Assembly: GCA_904380375.1 (NCBI GenBank)
Contig: CAJFID010000004.1
Coordinates: 1-64,000 of the forward strand
DNA length: 64,000 bases
From: Avimonas intestinalis
Lineage (GTDB): Bacteria; Bacillota; Clostridia; Oscillospirales; Acutalibacteraceae
Reading direction: 5' to 3'
The translations under genes and the position numbers were made by a program. Shown piece after piece: positions 52,339 to 61,071 of the stretch. Within the stretch, counting starts at the first letter, position 1. Each line of letters begins with the position of its first letter. The notes beneath the pieces were generated by a model, which saw nothing but the letters and a program-made list of their open reading frames with translations, was not told the origin of the DNA and searched no databases.

Positions 52339-52983
52339 ATGCCTGCCGAGCCTTTATCAATTTTAGAAAACCTGATCCAGACGCGCCCCGCCCTAGCTCC
52401 CTGCCGGGAGGACATCGCCGGCGCTTACCGCCTGCTGGCCGGCGTCTTCCGCGCCGGGGGCAAGCTGCTGCTCTGCGGCAACGGGGGGAGCGCGGCCGAC
52501 TGTGGCCACATCGCCGGGGAGCTGATGAAGGGCTTCCTGCGCCGCCGCCCTCTCCCGCCGTCCCTGCGGCAGGCCCTATGCAGCCAAGGGGAGGAAGGGG
52601 AGCGCCTGGCCGGGCGGCTGCAGGGGGCGCTGCCCTGCATCGACCTGACCGGCCACGCCCCGCTCTCCACCGCCTTTGCCAACGACGTCGACCCCGCGCT
52701 GATTTTTGCGCAGCAGGTGTGCGGGTACGGCCGGCCGGGGGACGCGCTGCTGGCGATTTCCACCTCCGGCAACGCGGAAAACGTCCGCTTCGCCGTGCGG
52801 ACGGCGAAGGCGATGGGGCTTATGACCCTCGGCCTGACCGGGCGGAAGGGCGGCTGGCTGGCGGAAAACGCCGGCTGCTGCATCCGCGTGCCCGAGGACG
52901 AGACCTTCCGGGTGCAGGAGCTGCACCTGCCCGTGTACCATGCGCTCTGCGCCATGCTTGAGGCGGAATTTTTCGACGAATAG
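52339..52983 (+). CDS. SIS-domain isomerase, phosphoheptose-isomerase (GmhA) like
   Basis: 214 residues. SIS domain with LLLCGNGGSAADCGHIAGEL (the GNGGSAAD-x-x-H motif of GmhA-type isomerases), ANDVDPALIFAQQV and AISTSGNAENVRFAV. The family converts sedoheptulose-7-P or other ketose phosphates. Start set at the second ATG because AAAGGAA sits right before the first. First gene of the operon with alpha-mannosidase and ROK kinase, so here it may handle a mannose-derived phosphate; that is inferred. Confidence 0.85.
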   Translation: MPAEPLSILENLIQTRPALAPCREDIAGAYRLLAGVFRAGGKLLLCGNGGSAADCGHIAGELMKGFLRRRPLPPSLRQALCSQGEEGERLAGRLQGALPCIDLTGHAPLSTAFANDVDPALIFAQQVCGYGRPGDALLAISTSGNAENVRFAVRTAKAMGLMTLGLTGRKGGWLAENAGCCIRVPEDETFRVQELHLPVYHALCAMLEAEFFDE

Positions 52984-53044
52984 GCAAACCGCTAACCATC
53001 AAATCAAACCGCGGCCGCGCGCCGCCCGCGGAAAGGAGCCGCTT

Positions 53045-55531
53045 ATGTCCAACCAACCCATTACCCTGATCGGCAACGCGCACATCGACCCCGTCTGGCT
53101 GTGGAAACGGTGCGAGGGGCTGTCCGAAATCAAATCGACCTTCCGCTCCGCCCTGGACCGGATGAAGGAATTCCCCGACTATATCTTTACCTGCGCCTGC
53201 GCGTCCTATTACCGCTGGGTGGAAACCGTCGACCCGGCGATGTTTGAGGAGATCCGCGCCCGGGTGGCAGAGGGCCGCTGGAGCATCGTGGGCGGGATGT
53301 GGGTGCAGCCCGACTGCAACATCCCGGCCGGGGAGGCGTTCGTCCGGCAGCTGCTCTACTCCCAGCGGTATTTCAAGGAAAAATTCGGCCGGACGATCAC
53401 GGTGGGGTACAACGTCGATTCCTTCGGCCACAACGGGATGCTCCCCCAGCTCCTGCGGCGGGCGGGGATCGACGCCTATGTCTTCACCCGCCCTGGGAAG
53501 GAGGAAAAGCCGGGGCTGCCCAACCTGTTCTTCTGGGAATCCCCCGACGGCAGCCGGGTGACCGCCTTCCGCACCGTCTTCGGCTACAACCACCACTACA
53601 ACGGCTGCCCTGAAAACGGCAAGGAGCCCTGCCTGGCCAAGCTGGACGTGATCCGGGGCATGGCGGAGGAGCAGGGGCTGCCCTTCCAGCACTATTACGG
53701 GGTGGGAAACCACGGAGGCGGCCCTTCTATCCGGGAGCTGACCCTGCTCTCCGGCGTCTGCCGGGAGGACCCCGCCGTCCGCTTTGGGTCGACCCGGGGG
53801 TATTTCGACTACGTCGCGCAGAACATCCCCGCCGGCCGGCTCCCGGTGGTGCGGGACGACCTCCAGCACCACGCGAGCGGCTGCTACGCAGCCCATGCCG
53901 GCATCAAGGCCGCCAACCGGCGGGCCGAAAACTCCCTGATCGCGGCCGAGGCCTACGACCGGCTGGCCAGCCTCCTGCTCGGGACGCCGCCTCAGACAGC
54001 GGCCATCCGCGCGGCGTGGGAAAAGCTGCTGTTCAACCAGTTCCACGACGTGCTGGCCGGCTGCTGCATCCGGGAGGCCTGCGACGAGGCCCTCGACGCC
54101 TTCGCGGCCGTGTGCGACGCGGCCAAGGACATCACGGCGCTGGCCACCCAGCGCCTGTCCTGGAACATCCGCACCACCGACGTCTTTGACGGCTCTGCGG
54201 CGCAGAAGCACGACTGGAAGGTCTGGGAGAAGGAGGGCAAGGGCGGGCCTTACGTGGTATTCAACCCCCACGCCTTCCCTGTGCGCATCCCCCTGCCCCT
54301 CAACCTGGCCAACACCGGCGTGACCGACGGGGAGGGCAACCCCGTGCCGGTGCAGTCGATCCGCGGGCCGCAGACCAACGGCTGGGACCACTACAATATG
54401 CTCTTTTTGGCGGAGCTCCCCGCCTTCGGCTACCGTACCTATTATTTATTCCAGGACCGCCTGTTCGACCTCCCCGCCTCGGAGGAGCCTGCGCCGGCGG
54501 CGGGGGAGTGGTACCTGGAAAACGAATTCCTGCGGGCGGAATTCGACCCCGCCTCGGGCGCCCTGGTCCGCCTGCTGGACAAGGACAGCGGGCGGGAGCT
54601 CGCCGCCGGCCCGATGGCCCGCGCCCTGGTGATCGACGACCCCGACTCCGATACCTGGGGGCACGGGGTGTATACCTTTGACCGGGAGTGCGGCACGTTC
54701 GGGCAGGCGCAGCTCCGCGTGCTTGAAACCGGGCCGGTGCGGGCCGCGATGCGGGTGACCAGCCGGTACGGGAATTCCACCCTGACCCAGGATTTCTCCC
54801 TTTCCGTGGGACGGCGGGCGCTCGACGTCCGCTGCCTGCTGAATTGGCAGGAACCGCTCAAGATCGTTAAGCTCTCCTTCCCGGTGCAGGCGGAATCCCC
54901 CCGCGCGGCCCTGTCGATGCCCTACGGCTTCCTGACCAGGGAGGCCGACGGGGCCGAGGAGCCCAGCCACGAATGGGCGGGCGTCTACGGCGCGGACGGG
55001 GCAGGGCTGGCCCTGCTCAACGACGGCAAGTACAGCGTCTGCGCCAAGGGGGGCGACCTGCGGATGGCCGCCGCCCGCAGCGTGATCTACGCCGACCATT
55101 TCGGCGAGCGGGACGACCTGGTGGAATACATGGATCTTGGGGAGCAGATCTTCCACTACGCGCTGATGCCCTACTCCCAGAACAACCCGGCGCCGGTGGC
55201 CCAGGCGGCCGCCCTGCTCAACCGGATGCCGGAGGGGCTGATTGAAACCCACCACGACGGGGCCCTCCCGCCCACCTACGCGGGAGCGTCGGTGTCGGCG
55301 GGCAACGTGCTGCTGAGCGCCATCAAGGAAGCGGAGGACGGGGACGGCACCATCCTCCGGCTGGTGGAAACTGCCGGGAAAGCCGCCGGCTGCACCGTGT
55401 CGATCCCGGCGCTCGGGGCGGAATTCACCGTTGCCATGGGCCCGCAGCAGGTCCGCACCTTCCGCCTCCCGCAGGACGGCGGCGCCCCGCAGGAGTGCCT
55501 GCTGACCGAATACCCCGATAACGCCGGCTGA
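53045..55531 (+). CDS. Alpha-mannosidase, glycoside hydrolase family 38
   Basis: 828 residues. Zinc motif NAHIDPVW (His13, Asp15), catalytic nucleophile Asp125 in VGYNVDSFGHNGML, and the second metal His in NQFHDVLAGC. The N-terminal barrel is followed by the helical region and beta-sandwich C-terminal domains. No signal peptide, so it acts in the cytoplasm on imported mannosides. AAAGGAG ribosome site, 60 bases after the SIS gene. Typical of gut bacteria that use mannoside glycans. Confidence 0.95.
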   Translation: MSNQPITLIGNAHIDPVWLWKRCEGLSEIKSTFRSALDRMKEFPDYIFTCACASYYRWVETVDPAMFEEIRARVAEGRWSIVGGMWVQPDCNIPAGEAFVRQLLYSQRYFKEKFGRTITVGYNVDSFGHNGMLPQLLRRAGIDAYVFTRPGKEEKPGLPNLFFWESPDGSRVTAFRTVFGYNHHYNGCPENGKEPCLAKLDVIRGMAEEQGLPFQHYYGVGNHGGGPSIRELTLLSGVCREDPAVRFGSTRGYFDYVAQNIPAGRLPVVRDDLQHHASGCYAAHAGIKAANRRAENSLIAAEAYDRLASLLLGTPPQTAAIRAAWEKLLFNQFHDVLAGCCIREACDEALDAFAAVCDAAKDITALATQRLSWNIRTTDVFDGSAAQKHDWKVWEKEGKGGPYVVFNPHAFPVRIPLPLNLANTGVTDGEGNPVPVQSIRGPQTNGWDHYNMLFLAELPAFGYRTYYLFQDRLFDLPASEEPAPAAGEWYLENEFLRAEFDPASGALVRLLDKDSGRELAAGPMARALVIDDPDSDTWGHGVYTFDRECGTFGQAQLRVLETGPVRAAMRVTSRYGNSTLTQDFSLSVGRRALDVRCLLNWQEPLKIVKLSFPVQAESPRAALSMPYGFLTREADGAEEPSHEWAGVYGADGAGLALLNDGKYSVCAKGGDLRMAAARSVIYADHFGERDDLVEYMDLGEQIFHYALMPYSQNNPAPVAQAAALLNRMPEGLIETHHDGALPPTYAGASVSAGNVLLSAIKEAEDGDGTILRLVETAGKAAGCTVSIPALGAEFTVAMGPQQVRTFRLPQDGGAPQECLLTEYPDNAG

Positions 55532-55569
55532 GCCAGCGGATGCCGCACTTTTGAGGAAAGGGACGATCA

Positions 55570-56604
55570 ATGATGGCCATCATCGCCGGGATTGACATCG
55601 GCGGGACCAAGCTCGCCGTCACCCTAGCCCGCGTTGAAGGGGAGACGCTGCGGGTGATCGGCAAGGAGAAGGCTCCCACCCCCCGCACCGGCGGAGCGGA
55701 GGGGCTGGCCCTGCTGGGGCGGCTTCTCCGGGATGCGCGGCGCAAAGCCGGTGTGCCGGAGGGCGAAATCGCCGGGATCGGCATCAGCTGCGGCGGGCCG
55801 CTGGACAGCCGGCGGGGAGTGATCCTCTCCCCGCCCAACCTCCCCGGCTGGGATGAGGTACCGGTCAAGGCGTATTTCGAACGGGAAACGGGCGCGCCCG
55901 CCGTGCTCCGCAACGACGCGGACGCCTGCGCCGTGGCCGAATGGCGGTACGGCGCGGGCCGAGGCTGCCGGAACATGGTCTTTTTGACCTTCGGCACCGG
56001 CTTTGGGGCCGGGCTGATCTTAAACGGGGCGCTGTACTCCGGCAGCTGCGACATGGCGGGAGAGATCGGCCATATCCGCGCGCCGGGCGACCCCGCCTAC
56101 CGCCCGGTGGGGTACGGCAAAAGCGGCTCCTTTGAGGGGTATTGCAGCGGCGGCGGGATCGCGGAGCTCGGCCGCGCCATGGCGCTTGAGGCCATCCAGC
56201 GGGGCCGGCCGGCCTCCTTCTGCCCCACGCCGCGGGAGCTGGAGGGGCTGACCGCCCAGGCCATCGCCCAGGCGGCGGAGGAAGGCGACCCCCTGGCACG
56301 GGAGGTCTACGCCTGCTCCGGCCGGCAGCTCGGCGGGGCGCTGGCCCTGCTGGTCGACCTGCTCAACCCGGAGGCAGTGGTGATCGGCAGCATCTACGCC
56401 CGCAGCACCGCCCTGCTGCGGGACGCCGCTATGGAGGTGCTCGAACGGGAGAGCCTCCCCCTCGCCCGGCAGGCCTGCCGGGTCCTGCCCGCCGCCCTCG
56501 GGGAGCATCTCGGGGACGTAGCGGCCCTCAGCCTGGCACCGCTGCCCGCCGCCGGCGAGGGGAGCGGGCAGCCGACGAAGGTCTGCTTTGACGGGGAGCC
56601 GTAG
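55570..56604 (+). CDS. ROK-family sugar kinase (or regulator), zinc motif missing
   Basis: 344 residues. ATP loop IAGIDIGGTKLAVTLA, GIGISCGGPLDSRRG, LRNDADACAVAEW (catalytic Asp in N-D-A/V-x-A) and LTFGTGFGAGLIL. The usual ROK zinc site C-x-C-G-x-x-G-C-x-E is GYGKSGSFE, so the Cys residues are lost. No HTH, so a kinase rather than a repressor. Third gene of the mannosidase operon; probable phosphorylation of released mannose or an N-acetyl sugar. Terminator follows. Confidence 0.9.
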   Translation: MMAIIAGIDIGGTKLAVTLARVEGETLRVIGKEKAPTPRTGGAEGLALLGRLLRDARRKAGVPEGEIAGIGISCGGPLDSRRGVILSPPNLPGWDEVPVKAYFERETGAPAVLRNDADACAVAEWRYGAGRGCRNMVFLTFGTGFGAGLILNGALYSGSCDMAGEIGHIRAPGDPAYRPVGYGKSGSFEGYCSGGGIAELGRAMALEAIQRGRPASFCPTPRELEGLTAQAIAQAAEEGDPLAREVYACSGRQLGGALALLVDLLNPEAVVIGSIYARSTALLRDAAMEVLERESLPLARQACRVLPAALGEHLGDVAALSLAPLPAAGEGSGQPTKVCFDGEP

Positions 56605-56630
56605 CCGGGCCAGAAGCAGACGGGAGCGAA

Positions 56631-56665
56631 AAAAGCAGCCTGCGCTGTTGCGCAGGCTGCTTTTT
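56631..56665 (+). terminator. Terminator of the SIS-GH38-ROK operon
   Basis: 15-bp stem AAAAGCAGCCTGCGC with GCGCAGGCTGCTTTT, TGTT loop, T tract that runs up to the tRNA-Val 3' end. Confidence 0.9.
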
Positions 56666-56741
56666 GGTGGGCGTAAACGGACTCGAACCGCTGACCTCTT
56701 GCGTGTGAAGCAAGCGCTCTAACCAGCTGAGCTATACGCCC
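56665..56741 (-). tRNA. tRNA-Val (anticodon CAC)
   Basis: Acceptor GGGCGTA with TACGCCC, anticodon stem CTTGC/GCAAG with loop TTCACAC, anticodon CAC. CCA encoded. Last of three clustered minus-strand tRNAs. Confidence 0.95.
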
Positions 56742-56760
56742 GTAACGCAGCGTGGCTGCG

Positions 56761-56835
56761 TGGTGACCCGAACGGGAATCGAACCCGTGTTACCGCCGTG
56801 AAAGGGCGGTGTCTTAGCCGCTTGACCATCGGGCC
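56761..56835 (-). tRNA. tRNA-Glu (anticodon TTC)
   Basis: Acceptor GGCCCGA with TCGGGTC (one G-T pair), anticodon stem CCGCC/GGCGG with loop CTTTCAC, anticodon TTC. CCA encoded. Confidence 0.95.
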
Positions 56836-56863
56836 GCAGATGCGCCCCCTATTGGGAGCGCGG

Positions 56864-56940
56864 TGGTAGCGGTAGTCGGATTTGAACCAACGACACTGCG
56901 GGTATGAACCGCATGCTCTAGCCAACTGAGCTATACCGCC
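56864..56940 (-). tRNA. tRNA-Met (anticodon CAT)
   Basis: Acceptor GGCGGTA with TACCGCT, anticodon stem TGCGG/CCGCA with loop TTCATAC, anticodon CAT. CCA encoded. Looks like elongator Met, since it lacks the initiator GGG/CCC anticodon stem; a tRNA-Ile2 identity is not excluded. Confidence 0.9.
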
Positions 56941-57207
56941 ATAAAATGCCTTTAGGAAGGCAAGACGCCTTTTTGGAAGGCGCAGTTTATTATATAGTAT
57001 TGTCCGCTCTTTTGTCAATATGAATTTTGCTTTTTTCCGCTTTTTCCGCAAAATTTTTCCTTAAGAGACAGGCTGGGCGCCATACCGGCGGCCGGGCCGC
57101 GGCGCCCGTCGGCCGGCTCTTCTATATGCGTCCGCTCCGGCTGCCTCCGCCGGGGACCTCTGTATGACGCCGCAGCCGTCCGGCAGCACCCACAACGCGG
57201 ATCTGTG

Positions 57208-58038
57208 CTATTCGGAGGCCGCCGGTGCGCCGCTCTCCTGCGCCTCGAGCGCAAAGACCGAGATGCAGCCGGTGGGGCAGGCTTTGGCGCAGGCGCCGCA
57301 GCCCACGCATTTTTCCCCGTCAATGGCAGCCAGGAAATTTTCTACGTGGATGGCGTCGTACTCGCAGACCTTGGTACATTTCATACAGCCAATGCAGCCC
57401 TTGGAGCAGATTTTGCGCACCACAGCCCCCTTGTCGTGGCTAGAGCAACGCACCACGCCCTGGACATGCCCGGGCACCAGCGCGATGAGGTCCTTGGGGC
57501 AGGCCTTGACGCACTGCCCGCAGCCGCGGCAAAGGCCGGGATCAATCCTTGCCAGCCCGTTTTCAATCGCAATGGCGCCGTACTCGCACGCTTTTTTGCA
57601 GTCGCCGTGGCCCAGGCAGCCGTATTGGCACAGCCAGTCCCCGCCGTAAAGCTGGTTGGCGGCCCGGCAGGAATCCAGCCCCTGGTACTCCAGCTTGCGG
57701 GAGGTGACTCCCTCGCAGCCGCCGCAGCGCACCAGCGCGGTGCGGGTGTCCACCCCGTGGCTTTCCACCCCCAGGATTTTGGCCGTCGCCTCGGCCACCG
57801 CCTCCCCTCCGGGGGAGCACAGGCCGACCGGTGCGCCCTCGTTGGCCATGGCCTTGGCGTAGCCGTCGCAGCCGGAATAGCCGCATGCGCCGCAGTTGGC
57901 GCCGGGCAGGACATCCCGCAGCGCCTCGGCTTTTTCGTCCCGCGGCACCGCCATAACCACCGACGCCACAGCGAGGATCAGCCCCGCGGCTAAGCCGAGC
58001 GCCGCCAGGAGCAGGATTGCCAGCAATATGGAATTCAT
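57208..58038 (-). CDS. rnfB: Rnf complex subunit RnfB, Fe-S protein
   Basis: 276 residues. N-terminal membrane anchor (residues 3-26), then the CGACGYSGCDGYAKAMA cluster site of RnfB, then two pairs of 4Fe-4S motifs (CRGCGQCVKACP, CIGCMKCTKVC, CVGCGACAKACP and CQYGCLGHGDC KKAC). Takes electrons from reduced ferredoxin. Last gene of rnfCDGEAB, the usual Clostridial order. Confidence 0.96.
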   Translation of the reverse strand: MNSILLAILLLAALGLAAGLILAVASVVMAVPRDEKAEALRDVLPGANCGACGYSGCDGYAKAMANEGAPVGLCSPGGEAVAEATAKILGVESHGVDTRTALVRCGGCEGVTSRKLEYQGLDSCRAANQLYGGDWLCQYGCLGHGDCKKACEYGAIAIENGLARIDPGLCRGCGQCVKACPKDLIALVPGHVQGVVRCSSHDKGAVVRKICSKGCIGCMKCTKVCEYDAIHVENFLAAIDGEKCVGCGACAKACPTGCISVFALEAQESGAPAASE

Positions 58039-58132
58039 CGGGTTAACCCCTTTCTCTGTGTATGGGCAGCGAACCGCTGCCCGATGGCCCCGGCGGCGCA
58101 AGCCGCCCCGCAGGCCGGCGGAGCCCTGCCCC

Positions 58133-58720
58133 TTACAGCCCGAACAGGCCCTGGAAGCCGATAAAGGAAAGCGACACCAGCGATGCGGACACCAAAGTGA
58201 TCGGCAGCCCCTTCAGGCTGGCGGGGATATCCGCGCCCTCCAGCCGTTCCCGCACGCCGGCGAACATCACCATGGCCAGCAGGAAGCCGCCGCCCGCGCC
58301 CAGCGCGTTGACCAGCGATTCGACAAACCCGTACCCGCTGTCAATGTTCAGGATGGTCACGCCCAGGACGGCGCAGTTGGTGGTAATCAGCGGCAGGTAG
58401 ATGCCCAGGGAATTGTACAGCGGGGGCACAAACCGCTTGAGCGCGATTTCCACCAGCTGCACCAGGGCGGCGATAATCAGGATAAAGACGATGGTCTGCA
58501 GATAGGTTAGATCGTTGGGTTCCAGGATATAGGTCTGGATGGGCCAGGTGGCGGCGGTGGCCATCAGCATGACGAAGATCACCGCCAGGGACATGCCCAC
58601 CGCGGAATTCAGCTTCTTGGACACCCCGAGGAAGGGGCAAATCCCCAAAAACTGGGAGAGGACAAAGTTGTTGACCAGCAGGCCGCCGATCAGGATGGCA
58701 AACAGCCCGGTATTACTCAT
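58133..58720 (-). CDS. rnfA: Rnf complex subunit RnfA, membrane protein
   Basis: 195 residues, six membrane segments. Starts NTGLFAILIGGLLVNNFVLS and has the conserved QFLGICPFLGVSK. With RnfE it forms the pseudo-symmetric membrane core with a buried Fe-S centre. Start overlaps rnfE by 8 bases. Confidence 0.97.
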   Translation of the reverse strand: MSNTGLFAILIGGLLVNNFVLSQFLGICPFLGVSKKLNSAVGMSLAVIFVMLMATAATWPIQTYILEPNDLTYLQTIVFILIIAALVQLVEIALKRFVPPLYNSLGIYLPLITTNCAVLGVTILNIDSGYGFVESLVNALGAGGGFLLAMVMFAGVRERLEGADIPASLKGLPITLVSASLVSLSFIGFQGLFGL

Positions 58721-59408
58721 GGCTGCCGTCCTCCTTTCCTGCCCGGCCGCAGGCCGCCGCGTTGGGGCAGGCGGCGCAGACGGTCTGCGCCGTCTCCCGG
58801 CGGGTCTCGTGCCGCTCCTGGCGCACCGAAAGCTTATTGGTCAGCCAGATCAGCATCCCAAAGACAAAGAAGCCGCCCGCAGGCAGGACAAAGACGGTGA
58901 TCGGCGGGATCAGCCCTCCCTCCGGCCAGCCGAAAACGGTGCCGTTGCCGAGGAATTCCCGGATGCCGCCCATCACCACCAGCGCGGCGGTGAAGCCGGC
59001 GCCCATCCCCAGCCCGTCAAGAGCGGAGAGGCCGACGCTGTTTTTGCTCGCGTACGCCTCCGCCCGGCCCAGGATGATGCAGTTGACCACGATCAGGGGC
59101 AGGTAGATGCCCAGCGCCTTGTCAATATCCGGCAGATAGGCCTTGACCAGCATCTGCACGATGGTGGTGAAGCCGGCGATGATGACGATAAACGCCGGCA
59201 GCCGCACCTTGTCGGGGATCACCTTGCGCAGAAGGGAGATCACGATGTTGGAGCAGACCAGCACGAATGTCGCAGCCGCGCCCATCCCCAGCCCGTTGAC
59301 CGCCGCGGTGGTCACCGCCAGGGTGGGGCAGGTGCCCAGCACCAGCCGGAGCGTCGGGTTTTCAACCAGGAGCCCCTTGGTAAAGGAGTGGACGTATTTG
59401 TTCGCCAT
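58713..59408 (-). CDS. rnfE: Rnf complex subunit RnfE, membrane protein
   Basis: 231 residues. Starts with FTKGLLVENPTLRLVLGTCP, the RnfE signature, then six membrane segments; paralogue of RnfA. An added C-terminal stretch (residues 195-231) carries three Cys (TVCAACPNAAACGRAGKEDG), not usual for RnfE and perhaps metal-binding. Directly after rnfG. Confidence 0.96.
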   Translation of the reverse strand: MANKYVHSFTKGLLVENPTLRLVLGTCPTLAVTTAAVNGLGMGAAATFVLVCSNIVISLLRKVIPDKVRLPAFIVIIAGFTTIVQMLVKAYLPDIDKALGIYLPLIVVNCIILGRAEAYASKNSVGLSALDGLGMGAGFTAALVVMGGIREFLGNGTVFGWPEGGLIPPITVFVLPAGGFFVFGMLIWLTNKLSVRQERHETRRETAQTVCAACPNAAACGRAGKEDGSHE

Positions 59409-59969
59409 TTACTCCGCCCCCTTTTGGATTTGTTGATAATATGCGACCGCCTGGTTCACACCATCGGTCACGCCGCGGGAGGTCTTGGTTGCCTGAGAGA
59501 CGCCGTCGATGTCCTTTCCCAGGGTGAAGCCGCCGTCCGGCGCCTCCTGCCCCATAAAGCGGTCAAACAGGCCGCCGTCCCGGACCTTATCGACATAGCC
59601 GGCCGTCTCATTGTCGTCGGTGACGGTCACGCCGGTGATTTTGCCGTCGGCGGAGATGCCGGTCATCACCGTGAGGCCGGCGCTTTTGCCGGTGGTGCTC
59701 ACCGTAAAGACATAGCCCACCGTCTCGTCCCCCCGCAGGGCGGTGTAATAGACGGCCTCCTGCCCGTCGGAGGCGGTCAGCGTCTGCCGTTCAAAGGAAT
59801 CGGCGTCTATCACCTCAAGGCGGGCCTGGTTCTCCGCCTCCTCGTTGCGGGCGGCGATGGTAGAGGCCGTGAGGGCGTTGGTGCCCGCCAGCGCCGCCGT
59901 AACCCCGCCGGCAATGATCGCCAGCGCGGCGGCGGACACCGCGATATCCCGAAGCTTTTTGCTTTGCAT
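59409..59969 (-). CDS. rnfG: Rnf complex subunit RnfG, FMN-binding
   Basis: 186 residues. N-terminal membrane anchor, then the FMN-binding domain outside the membrane. FMN is normally bound to Thr in (S/T)GAT-x-T/S; here the motif is VSQATKTSRGV, so Gly is replaced by Gln but the acceptor Thr is present. Ends one base before rnfE. Confidence 0.94.
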   Translation of the reverse strand: MQSKKLRDIAVSAAALAIIAGGVTAALAGTNALTASTIAARNEEAENQARLEVIDADSFERQTLTASDGQEAVYYTALRGDETVGYVFTVSTTGKSAGLTVMTGISADGKITGVTVTDDNETAGYVDKVRDGGLFDRFMGQEAPDGGFTLGKDIDGVSQATKTSRGVTDGVNQAVAYYQQIQKGAE

Positions 59970-60046
59970 GCTTTTCTTCCTTTCGTAAGGGGGCGGCTCG
60001 AGCGCCCCGAAAGCGCCGGAGATAGGCGCAGTCTTGCCGAAGGCCG

Positions 60047-61009
60047 CTATTTTGCCGCGTCCTTCGCAGCCTTCTTCTCCCTGCGGCGGCGTCCGAAGGG
60101 GAGGGGGCGGGTGGCCCGCTCAATCAGCGGGACCAGGATATTCATAATCACAATGGCAAAGGACACGCCTTCAGGCAGGGAGCCGAACTGCCGGATCAGC
60201 ACCGTCAGCAGCCCGCAGCCCACCGCGTACACCGCCCGGCCCGCCTTATTGATCGGGGAGGTGGTGTAGTCGGTCGCCATAAAAATGGCGCCCAGCATCA
60301 GGCCGCCCGAGAGGATCTGCCGCAGGGGGTCTTGCCCCAGCAGCCAGGAAAGCACGAACACCGTGCCGATGTAAAGCAGCGGCACCGCCGGAGTGATCAC
60401 CCGGCGCAGCACCAGGTACACCCCGCCTAAGAGGAGCGCCAGCGCGCAGGTTTCCCCCAGGCAGCCGCCGTGGATGCCGAAAAACAGCTCGGACAGGGAA
60501 TAGGGCGCGGCCCCTTCGGCCAAGGGGGTGGCGGCCGTCACCGCGTCCGCGCCGGTGCCGGAAAAGGGCACCACCCAGTTGTTCATCGATTCGGGGAAGC
60601 TCGCCATCAGCACGATCCGCCCCGCCAGGGCCGGGTTGACGAAGTTCTGCCCCAGGCCGCCGAACATCTGCTTGGCGACCACGATCGCCGCCACACCGCC
60701 CAAGGCCGCCTGCCACAGCGGCATGGTCGCCGGCAGGTTGAAGGCCAGCAGCATCCCGGTGACGATGCAGGAAAGGTCCCCCACCGTCTGGGGGCGCTTC
60801 ATCACCCAGCGGCTGACCACCTCCGACGCCATGCAGGAGGCGACGCACACCAGCTCCACCGCCAGCGCCCGCCAGCCGAAGAGCAGCACCGAGGCCACCG
60901 CCGCCGGCACCAGGGCAATCAGCACATCAAGCATCACCCCGCGGGTGCTCATCCCGCAGCGCAGGTGGGGGGACGAGGTCACGATCAAGGGCTTGTCTAT
61001 CAAAGACAC
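60047..61009 (-). CDS. rnfD: Rnf complex subunit RnfD, membrane flavoprotein
   Basis: 320 residues. Starts with VTSSPHLRCGMSTRGVMLDV (RnfD signature SPH), up to ten membrane segments, and the FMN attachment loop DAVTAATPLAE with the acceptor Thr. Basic C-terminus. Part of the Na+/H+ translocating path. Confidence 0.96.
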   Translation of the reverse strand: MSLIDKPLIVTSSPHLRCGMSTRGVMLDVLIALVPAAVASVLLFGWRALAVELVCVASCMASEVVSRWVMKRPQTVGDLSCIVTGMLLAFNLPATMPLWQAALGGVAAIVVAKQMFGGLGQNFVNPALAGRIVLMASFPESMNNWVVPFSGTGADAVTAATPLAEGAAPYSLSELFFGIHGGCLGETCALALLLGGVYLVLRRVITPAVPLLYIGTVFVLSWLLGQDPLRQILSGGLMLGAIFMATDYTTSPINKAGRAVYAVGCGLLTVLIRQFGSLPEGVSFAIVIMNILVPLIERATRPLPFGRRRREKKAAKDAAK

Positions 61010-61071
61010 GTTTGGTTCACTCCTTATATCCTAGCAGGCCCCGCCGCTGCCGGCGGGCCGTCTTCTGCCGC

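Noticed and set aside
52820..54391. 523-codon minus-strand frame opposite the GH38 gene
   Set aside because: Antisense of a clear alpha-mannosidase; no independent support.
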